Source: Nitrospirillum amazonense (GTDB taxonomy: Bacteria > Pseudomonadota > Alphaproteobacteria > Azospirillales > Azospirillaceae). Taken from it: 64,000 bases of DNA. Each line of letters begins with the position of its first letter. The first letter of the stretch is position 1. The translations under genes were made by a program, and so were the position numbers. Below, piece by piece: positions 36,059-44,724 of the stretch. The notes under the pieces are model-generated. The model did no database searches, had not been told where the DNA came from, and saw nothing but the letters and a program-made list of their open reading frames with translations. The stretch is taken from NCBI RefSeq assembly GCF_007828035.1, contig NZ_VITV01000009.1, positions 124,001-188,000 of the forward strand. The letters run 5' to 3'.

Positions 36059-38470
36059 ATGCTGTACATTGCGGCAAGCCAGGCCATGCGGTCCTTGCGG
36101 CAGGTGAAGGCCGACATCGTCATCAGCCTGGCGGGGCTGGTGGTCGGGCTGACGGCCAGCCTGCTGATGGCCCTGCTGATCCGCGACCAGATGGCCTACG
36201 ACACCTTCCTGCCCGACCATGCCCAGCTCTACCTGGTGGACAGCGTGCTGGCGCCGGTGGACGAGGACCAGGAGCCGGGCCCCCTGGTGCGCTGGCGCAC
36301 CCCGCCCGACCTGGCCGCCACGCTGGTGGCGGAGGCGCCGGAGGTGGAGGCGGCCGCCCGCCTGCTGGACGACGCCCGCAAGATCCGGCACGGCGGCGCG
36401 GCCTTCCGCGAGTTCGTCACCTGGGTCGATCCTGCCTTCGCCGACATCATGCGCCTGCCGGCGGTGGAGGGCGACCTGAAGGAAAGCCTGGCCGACCCGG
36501 GCGCGGTGGCCCTGACGCAGACCATGGCACGCAAGCTGTTCGGGCCCGAATCGCCCCTGGGCAAGCGCATCGAGCTGGACGAGCGCACCACGCTGCGCGT
36601 GCGCGCCGTGCTGAAGGACCTGCCCTTCCGCAGCCATATGCGGGAGGTGATGATCCTGGCGTCCGCTGCCTCGCCCTATTCGCCCTTCAGCGCGCCCCAG
36701 TCTCGTATCGATGGGTCACGGACGGATGGCGATCAGACGGCGGCGCGGACGACGGGCGACGTCTATACCTATGTCCGCCTGCGCGACGGCGCCGACCCAG
36801 TGGCGGCGCAACGAACACTGGACGAACTAGCCGCCCGGCATTGGGGGGCGGGTCATGCGGGCGGGCAGTCGCCGCAGCTGGTACCCATGACCAGCCTGCA
36901 GCTGCACGCCGGTCTGAACCCCGACCGGCTAAACCGCATGTACATGATCGGCGGCATCGCCCTGCTGACCCTGCTGATCCCCTGCATCAACTTCATCAAC
37001 ATGGCCACGGCCCGGGCCACCCGCCGCGCCGTGGAGGTGGGGGTGCGCAAGATGGGCGGCGCGCGGCGGCGCGACCTGGTGATCCAGTTCATGCTGGAAA
37101 CGCTGATCCTGGTGGGCATCGCCATGGTCATCGCCCTGTCGCTGACCGAACTGGCCATCCCCCCGGCCAACCGTTTCCTGGACGCGCGACTATCGCTGGA
37201 CGCCGCCTCGCCCGAGGTGGCGGCCATCGTCGCCGGCCTGGGCGCAGGCGTCACGCTGCTGGCGGGGTTCTACCCCGCCCTGGTGTTGGCGGCGCACCGG
37301 CCGGTTGCCATCCTGAAAGGCGGCGGGCCGGGCACGGCGGCACCGGTGGTGGACCGGACCGCCCGGGTGCGGCAGGTGCTGATGATGGGGCAGTTCATGC
37401 TGCTGGTCATGCTGCTGGTGGGGGCCTCGGTCACCTATCGCCAGCAGCAGCTGCTGACCCGTGATCGCGTCTCCTACGACACCGCCGACATCCTGATCCT
37501 GGACGCCAACTGCCCGGAATCCATCCGCGTCGGCCTGCAGCACATCGACGGGGTGAAGGGCGTGGGCTGCACCGGCATGGAAAGCCTGGAGCGCAGCCGC
37601 CCCCTGGTGACGGCCACGCTGAACGACGGCCACGCCGTCCGCCTGAACCGCGTGGCAGCCGACCCCGGCTTCCTGCCCGTGTTCCACCTGCCGGCCCTGG
37701 CCGGGCAACTGCCGGACCCCAAACGCCCTAGCACCGTGCGCCACAAGGTGGTGATCAACGAAACGGCCGCGCGGGCCCTGGGCAACGACATGCCGGAGGA
37801 CGCCATCGGCCAGGCGCTGCACCTGCCGGGCGTGGACGGTGACGTGCAGGTGGCGGCGGTGGTGCCCGACTTCCCCATGGGGTCGCTGCAGGACAAGATC
37901 GCCCCCACCTTTTTCGTCAGCGACCCCGGCGGATATGAGCTGATGTACGTGAAGCTGTCACCGGGCGACCGCACCCGGACGCTGGCCGCGATCGACGCCC
38001 TTTGGCGCCGCATGGGGGAGCTGTCGCCCAGCGACCGCTATTTCTTCGACGATCACCTGAACTCGCTGACCAGCCTGATCCGGCATGAGACCCAGATGAT
38101 CACCCTGTTCAGCCTGATCAACCTGGGCATGGCCTGCGCCGGCATCTATGGCCTGTCGGCCGTGACGGCGGAGCGGCGGACCAAGGAGATCGGGGTGCGC
38201 AAGGTCTACGGCGCCTCATTGGCCGACATCCTGCGCCTGCTGCTGTGGCAGTTCGCCAAGCCGGTGCTGCTGGCCAGCGCGCTGGCCTGGCTGCCGGCCT
38301 ATTTGTTCCTGCGCCGCTGGCTGGCCGGCTTCGCCTACCACGTGGACATCGGCCCCTGGACCTTCCTGGGCCCCACCGCCTTGGCCCTGGCCATCGCCGC
38401 GGCGACCGTGGCCGGCCAGACCATCCTGATCGCCCGCGCCCGCCCGGTGCTGGCGCTGCGGTACGAATAG
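36059..38470 (+). CDS. FtsX/MacB-type ABC permease, first of a tandem pair
   Basis: This 803-residue inner-membrane protein starts at the ATG preceded by AGGGAAG. TM1 is near residues 20-42 (DIVISLAGLVVGLTASLLMALLI). A MacB-type periplasmic domain follows to about 295, with a TM bundle at about 300-470. A second periplasmic domain runs to about 680, and the last TM bundle includes GMACAGIYGLSAVTAERRTKEIGVRKVYGA, whose ERRTKEIGVRK is the coupling helix for an ATPase. No ATPase gene is adjacent. The architecture resembles the large two-module putative efflux/lipoprotein permeases common in Bacteroidetes and some proteobacteria. The next gene is a paralogue 9 bp downstream. Confidence 0.88.
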   Translation: MLYIAASQAMRSLRQVKADIVISLAGLVVGLTASLLMALLIRDQMAYDTFLPDHAQLYLVDSVLAPVDEDQEPGPLVRWRTPPDLAATLVAEAPEVEAAARLLDDARKIRHGGAAFREFVTWVDPAFADIMRLPAVEGDLKESLADPGAVALTQTMARKLFGPESPLGKRIELDERTTLRVRAVLKDLPFRSHMREVMILASAASPYSPFSAPQSRIDGSRTDGDQTAARTTGDVYTYVRLRDGADPVAAQRTLDELAARHWGAGHAGGQSPQLVPMTSLQLHAGLNPDRLNRMYMIGGIALLTLLIPCINFINMATARATRRAVEVGVRKMGGARRRDLVIQFMLETLILVGIAMVIALSLTELAIPPANRFLDARLSLDAASPEVAAIVAGLGAGVTLLAGFYPALVLAAHRPVAILKGGGPGTAAPVVDRTARVRQVLMMGQFMLLVMLLVGASVTYRQQQLLTRDRVSYDTADILILDANCPESIRVGLQHIDGVKGVGCTGMESLERSRPLVTATLNDGHAVRLNRVAADPGFLPVFHLPALAGQLPDPKRPSTVRHKVVINETAARALGNDMPEDAIGQALHLPGVDGDVQVAAVVPDFPMGSLQDKIAPTFFVSDPGGYELMYVKLSPGDRTRTLAAIDALWRRMGELSPSDRYFFDDHLNSLTSLIRHETQMITLFSLINLGMACAGIYGLSAVTAERRTKEIGVRKVYGASLADILRLLLWQFAKPVLLASALAWLPAYLFLRRWLAGFAYHVDIGPWTFLGPTALALAIAAATVAGQTILIARARPVLALRYE

Positions 38471-38479
38471 GGGCCGCCG

Positions 38480-40873
38480 ATGCTGACCACCACCCTGCGC
38501 CTGGCCCTGCGTGGCATCCGGCGCACCCGGGCCGACGTGCTGATCACCTTCGTCGGCATGGCCATCGGCCTGACGGCGGCGCTGATGATGGCGCTGCTGA
38601 CCCGCGACGTGATGACCTACAGCCGCGACATCCCCCTCCATGGCCGGACATACATGGTGACGGGCACGGTGACCACGCCCGGGCAGGCCCCCGCACAGAT
38701 GTGGATGACGCCCGCCCCCCTGGCCGGGCTGATGACGGCCGGCATGCCGGATGTGGAGGCGGTCACCCGTTTCATCGGCAACCCGCAAATCATCCGGCGG
38801 GGTGACATCGCCTTTCGTGAGGTCGTCATCTGGGCCGACCCCACCCTGTTCCAGGTTCTGCCGCTGCCCGTGGTGGCCGGGGATCCCGCCACGGCGCTGG
38901 CCACCACCGATGGCATGGTGCTGACGCGATCCCTGGCACGCAAGCTGTTCAGCCGGGACGCGCCGCTGGACCAGACGGTGGACATGGGCGGACAATCCTT
39001 CCGCGTCATGGCCGTGGTCGAGGACCCGCCGCCGCGCGGGGCGCTGCACGAAGGCGGCGCCTTCGCCTCGGGTCAGAACGCCAAAGCCAGCCTGAGCGCC
39101 ACCGCAGGCGACACCCGCATGAACCCGGCCGGCTTCAACCCGGTCTTCACCTATTTCCGCCTGCAGGCCGGCGCCAGCGCCGCGGCGACCGACCGGGCCC
39201 TGAACGAACTGCTGGCCCGGCACCGGCAGGCCGACGATGCGGGGCAGATGAGGCTGCGCGGCGTGGCGTTGAACGACATCCCACTGGATCCGGAATTGAG
39301 CCCGCGGTCACGGGCCCTGATGGCCATGATGCTGGTCATCACCGCCATGACCTTGATCGTCCCCTGCATCAACTTCGTGGCGCTGGCCACGGCGCGGGCG
39401 GGCCAGCGGGCCATGGAGATTGGCATCGCCAAGCTGAGCGGCGCCCGCCGCCGCCACCTGATCACCCAATTCCTGCTGGAAACGACGCTGCTGGTGGCGG
39501 TGGCCATGGTGGTGGCCCTGTCGTTCACCGAACTGGCCCTGGGGCCGGCCAACCGCGTCCTGCATACCGAGATGGCGTTGGAACTGGCGGCGCCCGACGT
39601 CATTGCCATCATCCTGGGCCTGGTGCTGGCCGTGGGCGTGCTGGCCGGGGCGTATCCGGCCTTCGTCCTGTCGTCATACCGGCCGGGCGCCATCCTGAGG
39701 GGGACCGGCGGGGGTGGCGATCGGTCGAGCCGCATCCGCCAGGGCCTGGTGGTGGGGCAGTTCATGCTGCTCATCGCCCTGCTGAGCGTCACGCTGGTGG
39801 TGCATCGGCAGGAGGTCATGCTGACCCATGCCCGCCTGCCCTACGACCCATCCAATATCGTGGTGTTGCAGGGCACCTGCCCGGCCGCCCTGCGCGACCG
39901 CATGGCGGCGGCCGACGGGGTGCGGGGCTTGGCCTGCGCCGACAGGGAATCCCTGTCGCCCCAGGGCGGCGCGTCCTACAAGGCCACCCTGTCGGACGGC
40001 AGCACGGTGGCCTTGGGCAGCGTGCATGCCGACGCCACCTTCCTGTCCCTGTTCCATATCGAACCCCTGGCCGGCCGGCTGTTCGATCCCGCCCGTGCCC
40101 AGGAGGCAGGAACATCCCAGCCCGGCAACACCGTGATCGTGAACGAAACGGCGGCCCACACGCTGGGCTGGGGCCGAGCGGAAGAGATCGTCGGCCAGAC
40201 CCTGGCTCTATCCCTGTACGGCTATGAAAACCGGCTGGAGGTGGTGGGCGTGGTCCCCGATTTTTCCTTTGGCGACCTGGAAGGGAAAATCCCGCCCCTA
40301 CTGTTCCGGGTACGGGGGCAGGAAAACGACGCCGCCAATGACGGCTTGATCTATGTGAAGCTGAAGGACAGCGGCGCCGCCACCCTGGCCGCCGTGGACG
40401 CCGCCTGGCGGGCGGTCAACCCGGGTGTGCCCGTGCAGCGCTTCTTCTTCGATGACCACGTGGCCATGCTGACCCTGATCATCCGCATTGAGGCGCAAAT
40501 CTTCATCCTGTTCAGCGCCGTCAACGTGCTGATGGCCTGCGCCGGCATTTATGGCCTGTCCGCCTTCACCGCCGAGCGGCGCACCAAGGAGATCGGGGTG
40601 CGCAAGGTTTACGGCGCTTCCGTCGCCGACATCGTCCGCCTGCTGTTGTGGCAGTTCGCTAAGCCCGTGCTGCTGGCCGGCGTCCTGGTGTGGATCCCGA
40701 CCTACTGGGGCCTGCGCCAGTGGCTGGACAGCTTTGCCACCCACGTCAATGTGGGGCCCCTCAGCCTGCTGGCCCCCACCGCCCTGGCCCTGGCGATCGC
40801 TGGGCTGACGGTGGCGGGCCAATCGGTGCGGGTGGCCCAATCCAAGCCGATAAGGGCCCTTCGTCACGAATGA
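38480..40873 (+). CDS. FtsX/MacB-type ABC permease, second of a tandem pair
   Basis: This 797-residue paralogue of the preceding protein has the same two-module layout: TM1 near residues 15-38, periplasmic domain, TM bundle, second periplasmic domain, and a C-terminal TM bundle with ACAGIYGLSAFTAERRTKEIG. It ends ALRHE where the first ends ALRYE. AGGGGCCGCCG precedes its ATG, 9 bp after the previous stop, so both are co-transcribed and probably pair as a heterodimer. The ATPase must be encoded elsewhere. The last 35 residues still align, so neither copy looks decayed. Confidence 0.88.
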   Translation: MLTTTLRLALRGIRRTRADVLITFVGMAIGLTAALMMALLTRDVMTYSRDIPLHGRTYMVTGTVTTPGQAPAQMWMTPAPLAGLMTAGMPDVEAVTRFIGNPQIIRRGDIAFREVVIWADPTLFQVLPLPVVAGDPATALATTDGMVLTRSLARKLFSRDAPLDQTVDMGGQSFRVMAVVEDPPPRGALHEGGAFASGQNAKASLSATAGDTRMNPAGFNPVFTYFRLQAGASAAATDRALNELLARHRQADDAGQMRLRGVALNDIPLDPELSPRSRALMAMMLVITAMTLIVPCINFVALATARAGQRAMEIGIAKLSGARRRHLITQFLLETTLLVAVAMVVALSFTELALGPANRVLHTEMALELAAPDVIAIILGLVLAVGVLAGAYPAFVLSSYRPGAILRGTGGGGDRSSRIRQGLVVGQFMLLIALLSVTLVVHRQEVMLTHARLPYDPSNIVVLQGTCPAALRDRMAAADGVRGLACADRESLSPQGGASYKATLSDGSTVALGSVHADATFLSLFHIEPLAGRLFDPARAQEAGTSQPGNTVIVNETAAHTLGWGRAEEIVGQTLALSLYGYENRLEVVGVVPDFSFGDLEGKIPPLLFRVRGQENDAANDGLIYVKLKDSGAATLAAVDAAWRAVNPGVPVQRFFFDDHVAMLTLIIRIEAQIFILFSAVNVLMACAGIYGLSAFTAERRTKEIGVRKVYGASVADIVRLLLWQFAKPVLLAGVLVWIPTYWGLRQWLDSFATHVNVGPLSLLAPTALALAIAGLTVAGQSVRVAQSKPIRALRHE

Positions 40874-40877
40874 GGCG

Positions 40878-41912
40878 TCACGCCCACACCGTGACAATCA
40901 GCACCAGGCTCAATCCTGCGATGAACAGGCTGGCCAGGGCGCCCAGGGCCAGGGGGGCGAAGCCCTTGGCAGCCATGCGGCCGACGTGTGTGTGCAAGCC
41001 CATGGCGGCCAGGGCCAAGGTCAGCAGGCTGGTGGTGACGCCGGGGGCCCAGTCCTTCACCATGGCGGGAACGGCGTGCAGGCTGTTCAGGGCGACAAGA
41101 GCCACGAAGCCCAGGATGAACCACGGCATGGGCATGGGCTTGCCGCCCGTACCTTCCCGCCGGCGGCGCAGGGCGCCCAGCGACAGGACCAGGGGGGCCA
41201 GCATGGCCACGCGGGTCAGCTTGGCCACCGTGCCGAACTCCCCGGCCTGCTGGCCCGACTGGAAGGCGGCGGCCACGACCTGGGCGATCTCATGGATGGA
41301 GGCGCCGGCCCACAGGCCCACGGCGCGGGGCGCCAGGTGCAGGGCGGCACCCAGGGCCGGGTAGCTCAGCATGGCGATGCTGCCGAAGACGGTGACGCAG
41401 GCGACGGCGTAGGCCGCGTCCTCATCATCCGCCTGGGTGACGGTGTTGGCCGCGACCACGGCCGAGGCGCCGCAGATCGAGGTGCCGGCGGCGATCAGTT
41501 CCGCCAGCGGCGCCGGCACGCCCAGCCAGCGGCCCACCGTCTTGGTGAAGACGAAGGTTGCCACCAGGCTGAGGGCGATGATGGCGACACCCGTGGGCCC
41601 CACCGCCGCCACCTGGGCCGCCGTCAGCTGCAGGCCCAGGAGCGCCACGGCGATGCGCAAAAGGCGCTTCAGCACGAAGGTCACCCCCGCCTGCGTCACC
41701 CTGGGCAGGCCCACCGCGCTGCGCAGCGCGATGCCGACCACCACGGCCAGGATCATGGGACTGAACAGTCCCAGGGCCGGCACGCGGTGCAAGGCGAGGC
41801 CGGCCGCGGCCGGGATGAGGCAGTAGACCAGGCCCGGGACCAGGCGGGTGACGGAGGACAGCGTGGGCCAGCGGACGGCGGATACGGCGACGGTATGGGC
41901 AGAGTGGACCAT
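40878..41912 (-). CDS. YeiH/UPF0324 putative sulfate exporter family transporter
   Basis: This 344-residue protein has about ten hydrophobic segments and the family signature AAGTSICGASAVVAANTV. IHEIAQVVAAAFQSG is a second typical stretch. UPF0324/YeiH proteins are annotated as putative sulfate exporters, but transport has little direct proof. It converges on the second permease gene with only 4 bp between stops. A YeiE-like LysR regulator is encoded 5 kb away on the same strand, and in enterics these two families are neighbours. Confidence 0.9.
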   Translation of the reverse strand: MVHSAHTVAVSAVRWPTLSSVTRLVPGLVYCLIPAAAGLALHRVPALGLFSPMILAVVVGIALRSAVGLPRVTQAGVTFVLKRLLRIAVALLGLQLTAAQVAAVGPTGVAIIALSLVATFVFTKTVGRWLGVPAPLAELIAAGTSICGASAVVAANTVTQADDEDAAYAVACVTVFGSIAMLSYPALGAALHLAPRAVGLWAGASIHEIAQVVAAAFQSGQQAGEFGTVAKLTRVAMLAPLVLSLGALRRRREGTGGKPMPMPWFILGFVALVALNSLHAVPAMVKDWAPGVTTSLLTLALAAMGLHTHVGRMAAKGFAPLALGALASLFIAGLSLVLIVTVWA

Positions 41913-42031
41913 GATGGCGGTGCCTTGATACGAAAGGGGCGCGACCCCATTGGACCGCGCCCCCCAAACATCGCCATTTCACACAAAACCATCCAACAGA
42001 TTGTTCTGTTGATATCGATCTAGTTAAGAGA

Positions 42032-43189
42032 TCAATCGGCGGCGACCTTGTGGTGGTGTCCGTGCGTCTTGCCGGCCACCTTGCCCTTGGCGGCCTTGCC
42101 CGCCACCTTGACCGCCTTGGCGTGGGCACGGTCCTTGGACGCCGCATGGGCCGAGACATGCCTGCCGGCGTGACCCGAGGCCACGCGCTGGTGCGCGGCG
42201 GCGGCGTGGCCGCGCCGCTGCACCGGTGCCACGGCCACGTGCACGGTGCGGGCCCGACCGGCGTGGGCGACGCGGCCCGTGCCCCGGGCGCGGGCCACCC
42301 GGGCCAGGGGGCGGCCGGCGGCCAGCGCCACCAGCTTGGGGTCGGTGTCGCGGTTGGCGAAGGCGTTGTCCAGCAGGGTTTCCATCAGCTTGTCGCGGGT
42401 CTTGGCGCTGCTGCCGCCGAACACCACGCCGAACAGGCGGCGCCCGTCATGCACGGCCGAGGACACCAGGTTGGAACCGGAGGCGTTGGTGAAACCGGTC
42501 TTCATGCCGTCCATGCCGGGGTAGCGGTACATGAGGCGGTTGTGGCCGGTCAGGTGGCGCCCCTCGAAATCAAACTCGCGCGTGGCGAAGTAGTGATAGT
42601 CCTGCGGGAAATCGCGATGCAGCGCCATGGCCAGGCGCGACATGTCGCGCGCCGTCGTCACCTGCTCGCGATCGGGCAGGCCCGAGGCATTGCGGAACAC
42701 GGTGTTGGTCATGCCCAGCTGGTGGGCCTTGTCCGTCATCATGCGGGCGAACACCTGTTCGCTGCCGCCGGCCAGGGCCTCGCCCACCACGGTGGCGCCG
42801 TCGTTGGCGGAAATGACGATCATGCCCAGAACGCAGTCCTTGACGCTGACCGTCTGCCCGACCTCCAGCCCAAGCTTGGTCGGTTCCTTGTTGGCGGCGT
42901 TGCGTGACACCGGCAGCTCATCCTCCCAATGCAGGCGCCCCTGGTGGATGGCCTCGAAAGTGAGGTAGAGCGTCATCATCTTGGTCAGCGACGCCGGATG
43001 GTTCTGCTCATCCGGGTTCACGGCGTTCAGCACCTCACCCGTGCCGCCATCGACCACCAGGGAGGCGTAGCCCGCCTGCGCCGGATGGGCGGCGCCCAAG
43101 CCGACGGCCACCGCCCCCAGCGCCGCGACCACAGCCCCCAGCCGGCCCAGAACACGCCGCGCCACCCCAATCGCCCCCTTGAAACCCAC
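42032..43189 (-). CDS. D-alanyl-D-alanine carboxypeptidase (PBP5/6-like, S11)
   Basis: This enzyme of about 385 residues should trim the terminal D-Ala from peptidoglycan stem peptides in the periplasm. The three active-site motifs are SLTK, SAN and KTG (MKTGFTNASGSN). I chose the GTG at 43189 because AGGAG lies 7 bp upstream and a signal sequence (GAVVAALGAVAVGLGAAHPAQA) follows; the open frame extends to 43309 without a ribosome-binding site. The C-terminal region of about 110 residues is rich in Ala, His, Lys and Arg with HAGR, HAAS and KVAGK-like repeats, unlike the usual C-terminal beta-domain and amphipathic anchor. It may bind the acidic cell wall. Confidence 0.92.
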   Translation of the reverse strand: MGFKGAIGVARRVLGRLGAVVAALGAVAVGLGAAHPAQAGYASLVVDGGTGEVLNAVNPDEQNHPASLTKMMTLYLTFEAIHQGRLHWEDELPVSRNAANKEPTKLGLEVGQTVSVKDCVLGMIVISANDGATVVGEALAGGSEQVFARMMTDKAHQLGMTNTVFRNASGLPDREQVTTARDMSRLAMALHRDFPQDYHYFATREFDFEGRHLTGHNRLMYRYPGMDGMKTGFTNASGSNLVSSAVHDGRRLFGVVFGGSSAKTRDKLMETLLDNAFANRDTDPKLVALAAGRPLARVARARGTGRVAHAGRARTVHVAVAPVQRRGHAAAAHQRVASGHAGRHVSAHAASKDRAHAKAVKVAGKAAKGKVAGKTHGHHHKVAAD

Positions 43190-43300
43190 CGTGCCGCTCC
43201 TCTCGCCCCTAGGGAATGGAATACTGTCCCTAGGGGTAGAAGATTCAATGGATTCTGTCCAGGTATTGGGTGGAATAAAGATGACGCAACAAGATAAAGG

Positions 43301-44005
43301 GTGATTCACCCGGCGGTGGGGATGCCAGCCGCCAAGCCACCCGCGCCATCAAAACGGCAATCCCAATCCCTGCCGTTGGCGGTACCATGGCGGCCCGTCA
43401 CCCACCAGGCCGCCGCCGTGCATCCGTCCCCCGTCCCCGAAATTTCTGACGAGCCCTGGCGCTACTGGCGTCCCGGGGACGGCGCGGCCGTTGAAATGGG
43501 AACGGTGCGCGGGCATGACGTGGCCCTGCCCGTCCATTTCCATGAGGAAGACCAGGTGACCATGGTCCACCTCGGCGTGCGCCGCTTCGTCATCGCCGGC
43601 ATTCCGGTCGAGGTGGCGGCGGGCCAGGCCGTGCGCATCCCCGCCGGCGTGCCCCACCTTTCCCTGCCCAGTCCGGCGGGGGTGGTGTGCACCAACCTCT
43701 ACCTGCCGCCGGGCACCCCGCGGCCGCCGGCCGACATCGACGCTGGGTGGGAAACCGTGACCCGCGCGGCGGCGCTGGCGGGCCTGAGCCGCGAGGGCTA
43801 TTCCCGGCGCTTCAAGCGGCTGCACGGCCTGGCGCCGCAGCGGTTCCGCCTGCTGGACCGGCTGAACGCCGCCCGTGCCCTGCTGCGCCAGGGCGAAGCC
43901 ATCGCCGCCGTGGCGGCGGACACGGGCTTCGCCGACCAGAGCCACCTGGGCCGCTGTTTCCGCGACACCTTCGGCGTCACGCCGGGACGCTATCGCGCCG
44001 GCTGA
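43301..44005 (+). CDS. AraC-family transcriptional regulator with cupin sensor
   Basis: This protein of up to 234 residues has an AraC-type N-terminal cupin (LPVHFHEEDQVTMVHLG, GQAVRIPAGVPHLSLPSP) and a C-terminal double helix-turn-helix (AALAGLSREGYSRRFKRLHGLAPQRF, then VAADTGFADQSHLGRCFRDTFGVTPGRYR). The GTG at 43301 is the longest start; an ATG at 43322 is also possible, since neither has a clean ribosome-binding site. The small DMT transporter 80 bp downstream on the same strand is its likely target, as AraC/transporter pairs of this kind are common. Confidence 0.88.
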   Translation: MIHPAVGMPAAKPPAPSKRQSQSLPLAVPWRPVTHQAAAVHPSPVPEISDEPWRYWRPGDGAAVEMGTVRGHDVALPVHFHEEDQVTMVHLGVRRFVIAGIPVEVAAGQAVRIPAGVPHLSLPSPAGVVCTNLYLPPGTPRPPADIDAGWETVTRAAALAGLSREGYSRRFKRLHGLAPQRFRLLDRLNAARALLRQGEAIAAVAADTGFADQSHLGRCFRDTFGVTPGRYRAG

Positions 44006-44085
44006 GGTCACACCCGTTCTATAGCGCGGCGCGGCCCATCGTTATCGGTGGTGCCATCGTCACCCCTTTTGGAAAGCCGCGCCCC

Positions 44086-44550
44086 ATGCCGTCCCTCGTC
44101 CCATCCCTCGCCACCGTGCTCTCCTGCCTGCTGGTGGTCGCCGCCGGCGTCAGCCTGGCCGTGCAGCAGGTCCTGAACGCCAATCTGCGCGTGGCGCTGG
44201 GATCACCCTGGTGGGCGGGCTTCACCAGCTATCTGGTGGGGATGGCGGCCATGCTGCTGCTGGCGCTGACGATGCCCGGGCCCCGGCCGACGGCGGCGGC
44301 ATTGGGCGCCACACCCGGGCCGGCCTGGGCCGGCGGCCTGTTCGGCGCTGCCTTCATCGCCACCGCCATCCTGATGATCCCGCGCTTGGGCGCCGCCACC
44401 GTCCTGGCCTTGATCGTGGTGGGGCAGATGCTGTGCGGCCTGGTCATCGACCATGTCGGCGCCCTGGGCGTGACCCCGCACCCCGCCGGAATCGCCCGGC
44501 TGCTGGGCGCGGCACTGCTGATCCTGGGCGTCGTCCTGGTACGCCGATAG
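44086..44550 (+). CDS. DMT-family small transporter (DUF606/YdcZ-like)
   Basis: This 154-residue protein has five hydrophobic helices and the DUF606 pattern VQQVLNANLRVALGSPWWAGFTSYLVG near the N-terminus and ARLLGAALLILGVVLVRR at the end. The family is thought to work as small drug/metabolite transporters, often as pairs or dimers; here only one copy is present. The ATG at 44086 follows GGAAAG, though the frame is open further upstream inside the AraC gene. Substrate unknown. Confidence 0.85.
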   Translation: MPSLVPSLATVLSCLLVVAAGVSLAVQQVLNANLRVALGSPWWAGFTSYLVGMAAMLLLALTMPGPRPTAAALGATPGPAWAGGLFGAAFIATAILMIPRLGAATVLALIVVGQMLCGLVIDHVGALGVTPHPAGIARLLGAALLILGVVLVRR

Positions 44551-44724
44551 CGACCTGCCGGTGCCGCCGATGCATGATATCGGAAACCCTGATTTTACCG
44601 CCCTGTCCGCGCCTTCTAGTTTAGGGGCGCCATGGTTCGGAGGCCGGCGGGAAAAGCCCGCCCCGATCATGGCAGGAGGATAACGGACCGGCGCCCGCGC
44701 CCGTCCCCAGGGAGGGTATTTGAC

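Noticed and set aside
42032-43309. Longer carboxypeptidase start at 43309
   Set aside because: The additional 40 residues precede an ordinary signal peptide and have no ribosome-binding site, whereas GTG 43189 has AGGAG at good distance.
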